Source: Marchantia polymorpha subsp. ruderalis (lineage: Eukaryota; Streptophyta; Marchantiopsida; Marchantiales; Marchantiaceae). Taken from it: a stretch of 64,000 bases of DNA. Positions within the stretch are counted from its first letter, which is position 1. Every line of letters starts with the position of its first letter. Positions 42,773-56,495 of this stretch are shown here, piece after piece. Both the position numbers and the translations under genes were made by a program. The stretch lies in NCBI GenBank assembly GCA_037833965.1, contig AP031358.1, forward strand, positions 5,526,001 through 5,590,000, given 5' to 3'. The notes beneath the pieces were generated by a model. It was given only the letters and a program-made list of their open reading frames with translations, ran no database searches and was not told where the DNA came from.

Positions 42773-44365
42773 GCAATCTTGAACAGATAATGAATACCGT
42801 GTTTCGCTAGGAGTAGTAAGTCAAAACAATCTTGTACGATCCACATTACCCTCGAGCTCTAATGATTACAGAACTTTACATCACTCTCAAAACATTCACC
42901 AAAATCTATCCAAAAAATCTTCTACTTCGAGCTACATGCTGAGAACACAAAGTAGGTAAATTGCAAATTCTTCTGTGAACTTTAGACACCATTCGGACAG
43001 TTTTTGATTCGTGTTAAAACAAAATTCGGGCCAACTATCTTTCATAAAGTCGAAGTGTCCATTATGTTTCTTTGTTTTTGCTAACTTCACGCTCTGACCA
43101 AATTTGCAAATTCACCTAGTATATGTGTTTGTTTGCAGTCTATTCAAATAGTGTAATATACTGTATAAACCCAGGTCGACAACGAATTGTATACCAGTAT
43201 CTGAACAGAGTGAGTTCTGGGTACTTCCAGTGTATTCACAGATGCACAGAAAATGAACCATCTCATTGAAAGCTAGATGACACAATGGGACGCAGACAAA
43301 CACGCAATAATGACTTCTACATGTCTGGTGTGTCATAAAAGGTGCTTGGCAAAGTCACGATTGAAACTAGTTTACAAGAACGTTAATCAATATCTCAGTA
43401 CAAGATACACAAACAACCTGGCATGTGTTGCGGAGAGGTTCTAACAGTGTCTATGCAGATTGGATAATCATCATCATATTATGAAGCTTCTACTGATAAA
43501 TGAATTATCATCTGGGTATCCAGAACTCATGAACCAGTTGCAAGTGTAAAGTGCTATGATAGCACCACAATTTTCATGAGCTGTTATCACAGATTAGCTG
43601 TTATCACAGATTCGAAATAGCGGGATAAGAAAAACCAGTACCCTGGTTGCAGCTTCTTTGTTGCTTTAAGCTGCCAGTGCACGAGGGAGCAGTTTTCAAA
43701 GAACCGCAAGGCCATGGATTCATGAATTCATTTGGAAGCTCTAAGCATCCCGCCAATTGTTTTCACCAGTCATCCGAGAATTTCAAACTAGCTGAAACAA
43801 TTGTACTGCGACCAAGCGAGTCTTGACTTAAGGCAAAATTAACCTGATAGAGCTGTCTCCAAACAATATTAACATCGCCAGTTTGCTTCTCGAAGCGGGA
43901 AAAGAACGAGTTTTTTTTATGTATGAAACTTTGAGTTGACAACATTCAAGTGATACAATCAGGGTAAAACCAGTGACTCCTACCCTTAGACCCGTCAATC
44001 CGTATTCAAAACCTCTATTTACATACTTTTTGGATGAGAAAAACTCAGACCTTCACATACCAAAAATAACAGAAAGCGCCTGCACAAAGAAAGCTCTAAG
44101 CAGGGATCCGAAAGAACTTGAGGAAAGGAAAAACTTTCCGAACCTGTGAGGTTAGCCAGAATGTATCACTACAAGTTGAAAGAAATTACCAAGATTGAAG
44201 TCTTCAGCTACTCAGAGGTTAGCACAACCTAGCCATTTTCCAAGCTCCCCTACTTGGATATGCTAGTCTTTTCCATTTGCTTTTCGCGGATTAGGGGAAC
44301 AGTTGTCTACAAATCTCCGCGCAGACCTAAGCAAAGACCTATCCCTACTACTATATCGACATGAA
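42773..44365. other. No gene recognised; includes probable NF-YB 3' flank
   Basis: Bases just below 44366 are the minus-strand 3' side of the NF-YB gene. Elsewhere only short frames, with no repeat shared with other parts of the window. Confidence 0.5.
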
Positions 44366-45990
44366 TCAATGTTGTTGACCTCCCGGAGCGGCCAGCATCT
44401 GCTGCATCTGTAGCTACAGACCACAATAATCGGTGTCAGTTGGAGATATGTTACACGGAAAACATCAGACTGGACAGACAATATAATTGCAACGAAAAAA
44501 GCATAACAACAGTCAACATGTTTACCTGATAGTTAGGAGGTGCACTCATCATCTGCAAAGAACAACAGAAAATACATGTGAAATGGAACACCTAATTGAG
44601 AAGATTGACAATCACGAAAACCTAAGCTGAGTTTAATCTGCGATTCATAAGAGTAAGATTACTATCAGATTCTCTTAGGAGTTACTACGCACCTGATTTT
44701 GTATATTATAGCCCATGTTGTAGGCTTGAACGCCAGCGCTCATCTGAGAAAAGTCAGAAAAGGTTTTCTTAGTCCCAACTGACTAAAACCATAAAGCAAT
44801 CTGATGTGAATGAGTGGATGTGTTGAGAAAGAAACGAGTCTCTTCTGTTTTGAAATTTCTCAATTCATGACTCACCCAATATGATCATAATCATACTCCT
44901 CGAGCGAATGGGATCCTTGAATCCAATTCCCAGGTAACATTCATACAACAGACCAGAACAACAGAACTTTGGCAACTGTATCTGAATACAAACATAAAAA
45001 GTTAGAAAGGTGAAAGGGTTACCTGCTGAACAGCAGGGTGACTTGTTCCCTCTTTTTTTCCGGAGTTGGACTCTCCCGGCTTATTAATTGAAGAGCCCTT
45101 ATCTCCCTGAAATTACTTCTTCCATGTTAAAAACTGTCAATCTTCAAAGGAAGTCAGAAGCAGAGGATATTAACTGTAAATACAAGACGCTTCGCATCAG
45201 CCTGAATGAACACATCAAGGAAATAAGGAGGCTCACCTCCATCTTGAGAAGAGAGAAGTCGTATCAACGGGCAGGTACCCAAACACAAAGAATACAAACT
45301 GTCAGTTGTATTTTTTGTCGACTGTAAAACTGTAACAAACTAATATTTCAGTTGCAAAGACTAACATTCACAAAGAGCTTTTAGAAACCCTAAAGACGGA
45401 GTATATTGATACCTCTCGATACTTGTGCAGATACACCTTCAAGGGTTCAACATAATCTTCGAACCCTAATGTGCTCATGGCCCACAATAGATCATCTCCA
45501 TTTATAGTTTTTCTCTTTTCTCTCTGACATTTGTCAGAAGCTCTGCGTAGGAAATTTTAAAAAGGGAATCAGTAATATGCAAAAACTGAATTGAATGATC
45601 TGTCGGGATATATGTCATTTGTACATTTCCGCAGCTAGCTTACATTCCCACATCAGACCACAGAAAATTCAACCCTGCGATTTAACTAACATCAGATTGT
45701 AATCAAAGACAAAAGCAGACTACAAAATAGAAAGTTAGTCGATTTTCCACATACTCGCTTGTGATGAAGCTTATAAACTCTGAGACGCATTCCTGCACAG
45801 TTTCTTTGGCGTCCTTCGCAATCTTGGCGTTTACAGGAAGCGCTTTCTTCATAATTCTGCTGATATTTGCTATCGGGAGAAATCGATCCTGCTCTCTGAC
45901 ATTGGAATTGTCACGGTCTCCTCCGCCAGCGTTGCCAAAGTCGTCAGAGTGGGAGTTGTCCTGACTCCCTGGACTAGAAGTCCCGGCCAT
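44366..45990 (-). CDS. NF-YB: NF-YB transcription factor subunit (non-LEC1 type), seven coding exons
   Basis: Coding exons on minus: 45990-45755, 45542-45413, 45242-45237, 45106-45023, 44743-44693, 44552-44526, 44407-44366. They sum to 576 nt (191 residues plus TGA), and all junctions are GT-AG with frame kept. NF-YB pairs with NF-YC through a histone fold, then joins NF-YA to bind CCAAT in promoters in the nucleus. The core is present: [15 protein letters not shown] (35-49), [20 protein letters not shown], then [20 protein letters not shown] and [17 protein letters not shown]. Lys59 stands where LEC1-type proteins have Asp, so this is the common type and not LEC1. The C-terminal tail is Gln/Pro/Asn-rich ([22 protein letters not shown]). 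The third exon is only ATGGAG. Upstream of the ATG, CTCGACAG may be a 3' splice site of a 5'UTR intron. Confidence 0.93.
45237..45242 (-). other. 6-nt microexon of the NF-YB gene
   Basis: TCTTCTCAAG|ATGGAG|GTGAGC on the minus strand. It supplies Met-Glu between KYRE (exon 2) and GDKGSS (exon 4), giving KYREMEGDKGSS, the sequence usual in plant NF-YB proteins. Skipping it keeps the frame but drops both residues. Confidence 0.75.
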
Positions 45991-47704
45991 CAATTCAACC
46001 TGTCGAGGTCAAGAAACTGCATGTCAAATATTTCATCATCTTGCGAGCGCTTACGCAACATGTATTCAACATGCAGCTTTAGAGATAATCAGGAACAGGC
46101 AGTCACATTCTTGTACACCTAGCGCATGTATTCTACGTGTTGCTGTTGATAAAACATAGTCCTGCGCGTGTCTTGCTTAATTTGTGTCAAGCGATATCAA
46201 CAGATAGTGTTGCAGTGACAAGAGCCGAAGAGAAATGTTCGAGTAAGATGAACTGAACAAACGGGCTGTTGGAGAAATAAACGAGGGAAGAAAATTACAG
46301 AGTTTGAAATTTGTTGAAATCTGTCGAAGGGAGGAGAAAGAGCGCGCAAGAGCGCGCTTTTTCTGGCTCACCCCCAACCAGTTTCGAATATTTACATTCG
46401 AAACACGCATGCTTATTTCTGTCTACAGAGGAATCCGAGTGGATGGGTCACACAGAGAGAACATATTAAAAAACGACATGCGAAATCCAATCCAATCCGT
46501 GCCTCCCTTCTTTCTGCCTTCACCACTGCCTGGACTGCCCTGTGAGAAAATCATGCATGGCTGTTTACAACTACTCATTCGCTTGCCTTATGTGTGTTCG
46601 TAACAAGCGTCGTAACAATGAAGCCACCAGTCAGTGGCTGATGAAAATAGTCAAGTTGTCGTCGTTCGCCGCTGGTACTTCTGCTGCTGTTTGCTGTTTG
46701 CTTCACTCCAACAATGCTCGCTTCCGATGCTCCTCGTTGTGCCCCGTGCACCACGACGATCGGCTCTCCCCTTAGCGTCTATCCGAACCGTTCATCCGTC
46801 TATTACAACCTTCAGCACACACGGCGTCTGCTTTTCAGCGGTATCCCCACCCTGGGACCTGGGTCTGGTTTCTCCAAAAACAACCTCCAGAGTCTCGGGG
46901 TCGACTTCTGTTTGACCGCGGATCCCCGGCCCCGGTTATGCGTTTACTATTCTTTCCTTGCCAACTGGAGAGGTGGCGGGTTCGAACCGGTCTTGTCACT
47001 TCATTCATCATCGACCGTCGGTCTCACTCGTGCCCCGTTTCCATGACGTAATCCTGTAAATGACATGATCATGCAACCAGTTGTTGCGCGGGCAATTTCT
47101 CTCAAAACCTCCGCATCCCTTTAATACGGAATTTGTGATTAATAGCTCACATGATCCGTTCTACGATGACTGTAAACGACGACTCACTTATCCCATTTAT
47201 CTCTACGGTTGCCTTTTCGAATGCACATTTGTAAAATATCTTATTTCAATCGTATGGTTCAAATTCAAATCATCACGTTATGCGTCAGATGGAAAGCAAA
47301 TTTGTAAGCAATCGAGCGATTATTCAAACAACAAATCTTACTTCATGGACTGATTTGATAACATCATAAACAAAAATGATACTGCAAACGCTTTATGATG
47401 TCAATGTGAATAAAAACTGAAATGAACCAAGTTTATATCTAAATGATCCTATTTGTGAAAAACAAATATCCATCTGATGTATATATCAACCTATTACCGC
47501 AAGAATTAGATGCCATGTCCATTATTTCACTTCACTATACAATGGTAACAAGTGGTTGGTCTGGATAGCAATCATTGGTTCTGAAATAACTTTAGTTGGA
47601 ACGCCTCATTGTTTAAAATTAGCCTTGCAATGTTGATGAGATGCATTTGAAAAGGCAATAATAGTATCGAGAGCTCAAAAAATTTTAAGAAATTCTAACA
47701 TGAT
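45991..47704. promoter_or_regulatory. NF-YB upstream region; no other gene seen
   Basis: Probable 5'UTR and promoter of NF-YB (minus) lie between 45991 and about 46450. They include pyrimidine-rich stretches and a GCGCGCTCTTGCGCGC inverted repeat near 46345. Plus-strand frames at 46500-47046 have no recognisable product. Confidence 0.4.
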
Positions 47705-48930
47705 GGGTTTGCTTCAGTGTTCAAGTATGCCTCTAGCAATGAAAACTCAAATGATCTTGCTTTGGATTCTGCAGAAAAGGCCACCCCCATAGTCTTTTCT
47801 GATCCCAATAATGGCGGAACTAGACCATATACACCATTATCAGCCGTGTGCGATATAGAAGCTTTTTGACATTGACCTTGCTCAGCACACTGCTTCTCAC
47901 CTAAGATACTGCAAAAATGTCGGTGGTCTAAATTTCAAGTTTGCTATCCAACTTTTTCAGTTGAAGTTCCGGGAAGTGTTTATTCTTCTCCTTTATCTGC
48001 TGAGTGTTAGAGAGGAGCTCATCTTTGAAAGTAGCGTCATGTTGAGGTGTATCGGACTTCCTCCCAATGCCTTTTGCAAAACATGCTGGTTCCAGAATCA
48101 AGATAACATGAGTTTAAGAGAAGCAATTCAATTCGAAGAACGATCTTCTGAAACTTTTGGTTCTGCAATTTCGGCTCATGGAAGGCAAAGTTTTCCCATT
48201 TCAGGAACATTCTTGAAGAAAGAGTCCACTGAAGTTGGAAACACGATCATGGCTTCCTTGGATTCTGGTCAACCAATATGTAAGGCACCGAAACTTTCGA
48301 CATATGAGGTTACATATCAGCTCATATTCATCTTTGGAATTTATAAATAAGGTTTCAAGTTGTTAAGCTTTGGTTATCTTAAGCCTTGTTACGAATACGA
48401 AGGAGCTTTTTAGAGCCCAATTTTGCTACAAACGAAGGGGGTGCACATGGAAATGGGCAAACCGATGTTGACAAGCTCACTTGCTGGGAACCATAATTTC
48501 TTGCTTGCTTGTACTTTATGCGTACTCGAGATAGATGTAGGTTTTTTTTCGAGAATAAGTATTGTGGCTTGTAGCTAATTCAGTTTCTGCACACTGGAGT
48601 TAGAACTCACACACATGTTGGAGGACATGCAAATATTCACTAGAATACGGTTTCTTTCCAGTTTTATAACGGCGCAAAGAGCTCCTTGTATATTTGTGAT
48701 GATATCCAATGATAGAAATTCTTATTGCAGATAACAACAATAAGGAGGCACTCGGTATTCAAAAATTTGACTTTTTCTATGATTCCCACCATAAACAGTA
48801 CAGGAAAACCGGAGGTCATAGCATGTGCAAGCAGAAACAAACAGAAAAATGTATGCCTCTTTTTTCATCTCTCTAAATTCAGATAACCGCATTTTCTACT
48901 AAATATCATGTACACAGAAGTCCACTGTCC
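47705..48930 (+). repeat. Unrecognised duplicated segment E, copy 2
   Basis: Second copy of 40575-41850. The coding-like blocks read FASVFKYASSNENSNDLALD and KKESTEVGNTIMASLDSGQP. The copy is slightly shorter and does not continue into the XS pseudogene, so the duplication ended near 41850. Confidence 0.7.
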
Positions 48931-51916
48931 TGTGTAGACGCGACTTGGAAGAGGCCAAACAATCATGTCACTCTAAACCTTTTATACGTACGTAGTTTGA
49001 CAGTTTTCTTCTTGATGTCATGGAGCTTACTGAGCATAGAGTTCTTAGTCTTGTGACTTCCAGTCGTTAAGAAGCAAAAACTTGAATCCAGTTCAGAATT
49101 AGAATCATCTACGGTCTTATAAGTTACTAAAGCTGCCTTGCCGATGCTCTACAGTCACATTACTCCATTTCCGTCATGGTGGACATTGAATTTCACTTGT
49201 CATGTTCTATGATATGAGTTGGAATGCTTTCATTGCACACATTCTTCAGAGATGTATCAAGAGCTGAGCAGGCCACAACATTTTTACTTGACAAGCTTGG
49301 ATGCTTGGATGGATTGTGTTTAGATATCGGAAATTATAAACTTTCTAAAAACCTTAGAACCAGAGGGAACCAGAGGGATTTCTATAATCCCTCTTCATAT
49401 TCTTCTTAGCTTATATTCTCACTTTATAACTAAGTTCTCGGCTAGGTAAGGCATGAGACTCCCGATGTCTTATCAGGTTTCATATGTTAAACAGAACATG
49501 TTTACGTAGCTGTAGTCCAAGATCCTCATACACCCAAACTCTTTTTTACCCTAACATACTCTTTTCAACGTTATCTCAGAAGTGTACGGTATCTAAATTA
49601 CTGGTATATATGATGATTTCACAAATTTTCTTAACGAAGAGAAAGTTCCAAGTGTCAGTCCAGCATTTGAGAATTAGTGAAACCAATTAGCGCTGTTTGG
49701 ATTAGGAATATAGTAATCACCGTCTTCGAGGTATCAAGCTCTCCAATACGAGTTCCTCTTAAGTTTTGCTACCAGTTTTCGAAGTTATTAGCAACAGCCA
49801 TTTAGAGTCGCTTTTAGTGAACTAATCGAGGTGAACTAATCGTGCATCTTATATACAATATGCGAACAACACTTGAGAAATAAACCTGTATGGTAGACCT
49901 GTATTGCAGCGGGATTCTAACTGACGCAGGATCTGAGAATTAGTATCATAAACTTGGTTTCAGATAATTTATTTTCTCATCTAAGACCTGGGCTTAAATT
50001 TTATAAGTTTAAGTTGTTTTTAACTAATTAAAACCTTCCAATAGACTTAGATTTTATTCAAGTTATGAAGATTATGTTAAAATAAGGGGACAATTTTTTT
50101 TAAAGGTTTGTGTTTCAGTAAAAAGTAATCTATGATGTCTCTTAATATAGAATGTGTGAATATCCTTGAAAAATTCAAGGATCGATTGCTCGCCCATAAG
50201 CATTTCAAATTTATTCATAAATTTTGAACTGTTTATTGTCTAGTTTAGATTGCATTGTGTGATGCAAATTGATATATGAAGGTTTAAAATTAAATTAAAT
50301 AGAATGATTTTTTTGTATATGACACAATTTGAAAGAGAGCTGATAGCAATGATCAAGTGAAATGAATTCTGATCAATTTTCAAACGAACCTACTTTTATA
50401 CAGTTTGTACTAAAAGAGAAGTACAAAAATAAATTCGACCCGTACGGGATTTGAACCAGTGTACTGGATTAGTTGTAGATTTAGCACTTTTATTTACAAA
50501 TCCATTTGTTTGTTTGCTTAAAAATACTCTATGAAAAAGAACGTAACGAAATCATAAAATCCTTTGCAAACGATGGAAACCACTGCCAGCACGTTGGATC
50601 GTACTTTTGTTTGAGTTCAAAAGACAAAGTCTCTTCTTTGATTACTTGTTTGGACATGATGCTTGGACAGATGGTAAAGCCAAAGCCATGTGATATTGCC
50701 ACGCTTTAATGCACCAAAATCAACCTCATGAATCGCCGATACTTCTCTACCGAACTGTAAGTTATCAAAATTCCCCTCTCCATTTCAATTTTCTTCTGTC
50801 TTCTATCAGTAAAAACTCATTAGGGCTTGTATGAAATTTTTCATAAATCTGACAAAAACTCTAGGCTACTCCCGTTAATTGTTTAATAACCATTAAGCTC
50901 TGGTTTCTTCTAACTGGAATACAATACTTCTTCATGGCTCAACGTCTCGGCTCTTTGCTGAGGCCCTTGGTTTGGGGAGTATCTTCTATCGATGACGGGT
51001 CAAAAAATATCTTACCCAAAAGCAGTTCGCGCCGGCGAGCTGTATGACAAAACAGAATAATGTTTTTCCAACCGGTAGATTACGAGAGAAAAAAATCAAT
51101 GCTTTTGTTTTTTAGTAGAAATTCTTTTAGATTCTCAAATCTTCATTTGTCGACAGAGTGAATTTGCTGTGCACTTGCTAAGCTAACCCGCGGGTTTTGA
51201 GAAATCATCACGAGATAAGTTACCAATGTAGCCAATTATTACCAAGTTACCAATGATTCTAGATGAAACTCAAACTCATGTCGACGACTTTTATTCACAT
51301 GCATAGCTCGACCATGGAAAAGCTCGTCAAATCCTTTAACGCGAGACGCGTGTCAAACATCGAACAGTCACCACGACACATCGAGAGCAAGGAAGGGTCC
51401 GGTCCGATTCAAGTCGGAATCCGTCAGGCGGAGGGCATCCGTTTGGAAACAGATCTGCGGCGGCAGAACGAAAAGACGTGTCGGACGTAGATTGGAGTGC
51501 TGGGGAGTAATTTCAGGCAAACGGCCTGAAAACTAATAACAGGCCGACTTTGTCGTGTCTGGTCGGCAAGGTTTCTCGGAACGCCAATTGTTCCGCAAAA
51601 TGCTAGTGCGTGCTAACGGGAGCGTAATCCGTTTCGACGGGGGACTATCTGCGCACTAGACGGCGACCGGGAACATAGTCGCGGCTTGGGGTTGGCCCGA
51701 GGATTTGGTGCGGAGGGTGGCACGAGAGCTCCGAATTCGAAGCGCGAGATTTATCGACAAATGGGGACCGACGGAGGAGTAGAAAAGATGAAATTCGCCA
51801 TGGCAGGCAGGCGTAATTTTCGTACAAATGGAACAAGTGTCTGCCGCAGGATGGAGGCGGTGTGAAATTGCAGAATTTGGGCTTTTAGGGCGGCAGGGAA
51901 ATAGTCGTTCTTGGCG
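48931..51916. other. No gene recognised; DUF760 gene promoter at the right end
   Basis: Mostly AT-rich with short frames. From about 51300 it becomes GC-richer toward the DUF760 gene start, consistent with its promoter and 5'UTR. A tRNA-like 3' half near 50440 was rejected. Confidence 0.45.
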
Positions 51917-54900
51917 ATGGCGACGAGTCTCGCGAGAGCTGTGACCGGAGCAGTTTGCGGAGGAGGTTGGCAATTGCAGGATGTGGAGTCCGGTCGGGAA
52001 AGCAGAGAAGGAAGTGCTGCAGCTACTTGTAGCTGCAGTGCGTGGGGTGCGAGTAGGTTGTACAGATCTAGTCGTTGCGAGGTTGCAAAATTAGGGGTGC
52101 GGAAGGTAAATTATAGTTTGGGATGGAGAGAATCTTATGATTATGGAGGTTCTGGCAGGCGGGACTCTCTGTTCAATTCTAGGGATAGTGGGTTCAAAAG
52201 TCCTGCAGGTGTCACTCGCGGCGTGAATGGCGCGTTCTGGGAAGGGGCAGATAGTGAGAGTACTGCCGATCTTTACTACAGTTCTGAGGATGAAGTCAAT
52301 GAAAAGGTATTCTACTTCCTGCCAGTTAACGCCTTTGAATTTGATTTCATAGCTGCGGGGTTGAAATTGTTGTCCTCAAATCCTCGGCAAATTATTTCGC
52401 TTTTCATTTGGGTTCCCTCTTGCGGTTATTGTCAATAAATGCTATGCGCTTTGTTACTTAGTTTCGGAATTCAAATTGGTCGTTCGTGCTGTGCCATGTC
52501 ACAAGCTGTAAGAATATTTCGTGGACGAGTTATGCCGAAAGTATATGAATTGGTCTTGGTTGTGCAACGCTGTCCTCGGTTTCGACTTTTTCTGCAGAAT
52601 CTCTATTAGGTTATGCCACTCCTTTTGATCAAAACGAAACAGTGTGTTGGCTCCCTCATGTCAGTTGGTGTCGAATAGCTTGCTGCTTTGACTTAGATAA
52701 ACTGCACCGCTCTTGTGAGATGACCACCTGATTAGGTTTATTGTCTTTTTCACTCCATCTTATCGATACCAAAATGAGCCGTAACAATAATCCTGTAGGT
52801 CTTCATCGCTCTCCGCGTCGTTGAAGCGGTTTGGTTAACACGGAACTTTCTGGAACATTCATTTCTATTTGATGTGAATGTATGCCGAGAGAAAGATTGG
52901 GGAAGGATTTCACTCTCTTTCGGGTCGAATGGAAATCAGTCACTATATCTGGTTCAGTAACTCTCGTTTTTGCACCGAAATCTTCCTTGCGTCCTCCTCG
53001 TTCTCTGTGACAAGGAGTATTATAAACATCAATTAGGACAGAGCTTCATATTCATCACGTTTACTGCATCATTATCAACTACGAAAAGGAAGACTTGCAC
53101 GGAAGCGTTAGCTATACAAGAGCGCTAATTTTACAGGGATCACACGCACTTCCTGCTGTTTCTTTTTTATTCCAGTTGCGTCGGACTGGCATGCATGGGA
53201 TATCCTTACTCCAAGCTTCATCCTAGTAGGCTACACTTTCTTCGCTTTACATGTGCAGTATGTCTAAGCATCTTGCTAAGCAGCAGGTCACAGAAGAGCT
53301 TCAGTCCTATTAAATTCAGTCATAGCTCCTGCTGGACTTACTGAGCACTAGTACATTGTAGTGTTGATGAAATATATAGACCCTGTTGATTCTGGCCGCA
53401 ACATTTCCTTCTTATGCGTAGTACGTGTTGTGCCGAGTACCTCTCCTCATACGGACAATTTGACACTCACCGGACAACTTTGTTTGTACATTCAGTGGAC
53501 CATTGGAAACTTTACTTCTTGGAGAAGAAAAATTCAGTCCGTGTGAAGGAATACCGTGTTTTCCCTTTTTGGTCGACTTACTCAAGCTGTATACTGAGAA
53601 TCCCTGTTGTAGTAAGTGCAGCTCCTCTTAGATATTTTTTTCCTGAGTTGGTTATATCATAGACTGTCTAAACAGAATACAGGCTTTCTTCTATATCTTG
53701 ACCATTGTTTCTGTTGAAGATCGCACTTTCTAACGCGAAGCGTCCAGCCTGGGCTTGATACAATGAAAATCTAACTTGACTTCGTGATTGCTCGGAACTA
53801 TTGTCCACATCTTCTTTTTTCGGCGTTGTACTAATCTATTTATCCTAAAAATTACTCGTTGAATAGTTAATTCGACAATAGATTGGCATCTCCTCGACTT
53901 TCCGAAGGTTTTCAGGACTGGCAGTTTCTTTATGGGGGATGGTTTCATTCCTTGTTGGTGTAGGATTTAGGATTTCTTCTCACGTTTTTCTTTGTGCATC
54001 ATGCAGAAAGAACAGTCTTTGCTTTTGAACCTGATTCAAGAAATTGAGCCTCTGGATGTAAGTACTATAAGCAAGGATGCATCTCCAGACAGTACGGGTG
54101 CCATGAAAAGGACAATTTCTGGGATGTTGGGCCTTCTTCCATCTGACCAGTTCCAAGTGACGATTGAGACACCACCCGATCATCTTGCCCGCTTGTTGGT
54201 CTCCTCCATGATGACTGGGTAAGTGAAGACTGATCAATCATGTATAAATGTACAGCAAATACAACAACGATAGAGTGGCGAGAAGTAAACGTTCATATAT
54301 TGTACGTTTGTTGTTTGTACCATCAAAAGGATTTCATCCATGTACAGTCAATTTAGGGGATCTCCTTCTCTCTTTCAGCTCTTTTGCATACGTCACAGCA
54401 GCGGATTTGGTCATGAATGTAAAGGTCTCTCCTCCGTACTTCATACACACAATCGTATCAGAGCTTGCGAAAATTTTTACTTCATATTTTATAGTTGCAT
54501 TATATTTTGATCTTCCAACATGACACGAATTCAACTTTATCAAAATTCCTGATCTAACTTATTCCTTCGTGTGAGTTCATCGCGTTACTGAAACTAAGGG
54601 GATAGTTCTGTCCACCAGTCAGTGTCGATGAGTGTGTTTTGAGCTTGTAGGTGTGAACAGTCGTTTAGTAAAAAAAATTAGTAGGTTTTCTCCTGGTACT
54701 AGAATAAAGGGCTGTCAAACCGCGCTCCAAATTTGGTTCTTACATTTTGTGTTCTGTGCCGTGCGATACGAACTCGACGGGAAGCGATCCACTTTTTTCA
54801 TCAATCTGTCCATTCGACAGTTGGATAGACGTCTTGGGAAGCTCAGTTATCGTAGCGAAGGCTTTGCGGATGTCAAACTTCTTTGTCGCCTGGGGCCACG

Positions 54901-56495
54901 ATAAATTGTGGAAACCTTTGATAGCACTATAATCTGCAGGTGTTGAGAAAAATTACTTTGATGTGGAATTTCAGGTACACATTACGCAATGCAGAGTACC
55001 GACTTTGCCTACAACGCAGCTTGGATCTCGCTAGTCATGATATAAGTAATCAAGATCAGCTCGGAAAAGAAGAACAAGAAAGTAGAGATTTAAACGCGTC
55101 TCAGTTAAATAGCAATGACCACCACTCAGAAGACATTGGAGCTTTAGACGTATATGGAAATGATAAGCAGACAAATGTTCCAGAAGAACTTGGCACCTTA
55201 TCATCAGAGGTCGCCAACTACATCCAGCAATTGCAGGAAAAATTATCAGCTACTTCAAAGGTAATGTTTGTAAATCTCAAAATCTTTCTTTTCCTTCTTT
55301 TGTGACAGAATTTGCTGGAGCGTGTGAAACCGTTCCTGAAGAGACCTTTGAAGTTGAAGATTGGGACAAATATAAACTTTTTAAGGGTTCGACTAACGGT
55401 TAGGATGTAATGTTTCTCCCATTGGCTTCATAAACGAAGTAATGACTTACAGCTGTACTATACTGGTCACTTTTGACCCAGGAGTTAAGTAATGGACGGC
55501 TGTCGTACCGGTTTGGATTTTAAGTGAACTAAACGCCATCAGTTTTTTTTCAATGTGCAGGAACTAGAACAGTGCAAGAATGCCGTGTCATCCTTGGAGA
55601 TTGTAAGGCTAGAAAAAAACGACTTGCTTGACTACTTGCGATCTCTGGAACCAGAGAAGGTTAGTTTCACCCATGCGTTGTTATCCAGTTCTCTGTTACT
55701 TGGAACATTGTATGCGTGATGGTAATATATTTCTAGCTGATCAAGGACTACATTATAGATCACGTCTGCGCTTTGTACTCTGTTCAGCTTTCCAAGGTTG
55801 ACAGGATTCAGCGTTTCTCTCTACAGGTAGCAGAACTTTCACAACCTTCCATAGAAGTTCATGAAGCTGTTGAGCAGGTTGTGGCTGGACTGCTAGGAAC
55901 CATGGTTGCAAAACCAAAGCCTTCTCCTATACCTCCTTTCGGGACAAGTTCAATGTCCAGTCCGTGGGAAGAGTGCGAACCTTCAGAAGTTGTTGGAAAT
56001 GTCCCTTTGCAGTTCCAGTCAACAGTTACGTCGTCTCGGGATTATTTGGCGCGCCTTCTTTTCTGGTGCGTAACTAAATTCTCCCACTAACAGTAACCGG
56101 GTGAGCTAACCCTGACCTGCACAGTGTTGCTAGTTATTGTGACTGAGGGCTTCGCAGGTTGTCGTCTCTGCCTTCCGAGAGCGAGTGTTACGTGGTTCCT
56201 TCTTTTCTAACTGGTAAGGCTTTACTTGGTCGCTGGATCGATACGGAGGTGGCGATCCTGCTACCAGTACACTCTCCTCTTTGCTTGGGAAGATGTTTTG
56301 GGTATTGTCGAGCCTGCCTGGAAGCTAACTGTGCACATGATCGAGAGTCTGAAACGTGTCGCTCTGGGTTTCGTCAGGTGTACGTTATTGGGATACCACA
56401 TGAGGGGTTTGGAGTACCGACTTGAGCTCAGCCGAACACTTAGCCTCTCTGGAGAAAGCGTCCTCGATCTTGAAGATAACAAGCATGAACCATAG
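51917..56495 (+). CDS. DUF760 family protein, probably plastid, six exons
   Basis: Exons 51917-52306, 54007-54218, 54975-55260, 55561-55659, 55827-56065 and 56378-56495 give 1344 nt (447 residues plus TAG) with frame kept and GT-AG borders. The protein matches, from memory, Arabidopsis At1g63610, At5g48590 and At5g14970 (DUF760, annotated seed maturation-like). Matches are LLLNLIQEIEPLDVS, MKRTISGMLGLLPSDQFQV, SSMMTGYTLRNAEYRL, KNDLLDYLRSLEPEKVAELS and RDYLARLLFWCTLLGYHMRG. The first ~100 residues (MATSLARAV, Ser/Arg-rich) look like a chloroplast transit peptide. The family function is unknown. Exon 5 must end at 56065 (GTGCGT donor); the nearby GTAACT donor breaks the frame. Intron 1 is 1.7 kb. 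The start is ATG 51917; no upstream in-frame ATG is used. Confidence 0.92.

Noticed and set aside
46960-47010. GGTTCGAACC B-box-like motif
   Set aside because: No A-box at the right distance and no acceptor stem; a chance match in GC-rich DNA.
50440-50500. tRNA-like 3' half on the minus strand (GGTTCAAATCC B-box, GGATT/AATCC stem)
   Set aside because: The 5' half has no A-box or acceptor stem partner and the T-stem has a mismatch; no complete cloverleaf can be drawn.
56061-56071. GTAACT donor (exon 5 ending at 56069) in the DUF760 gene
   Set aside because: It gives the wrong frame for the last exon; the GTGCGT donor at 56066 keeps LFWCTLLGYHMRGLEYR.
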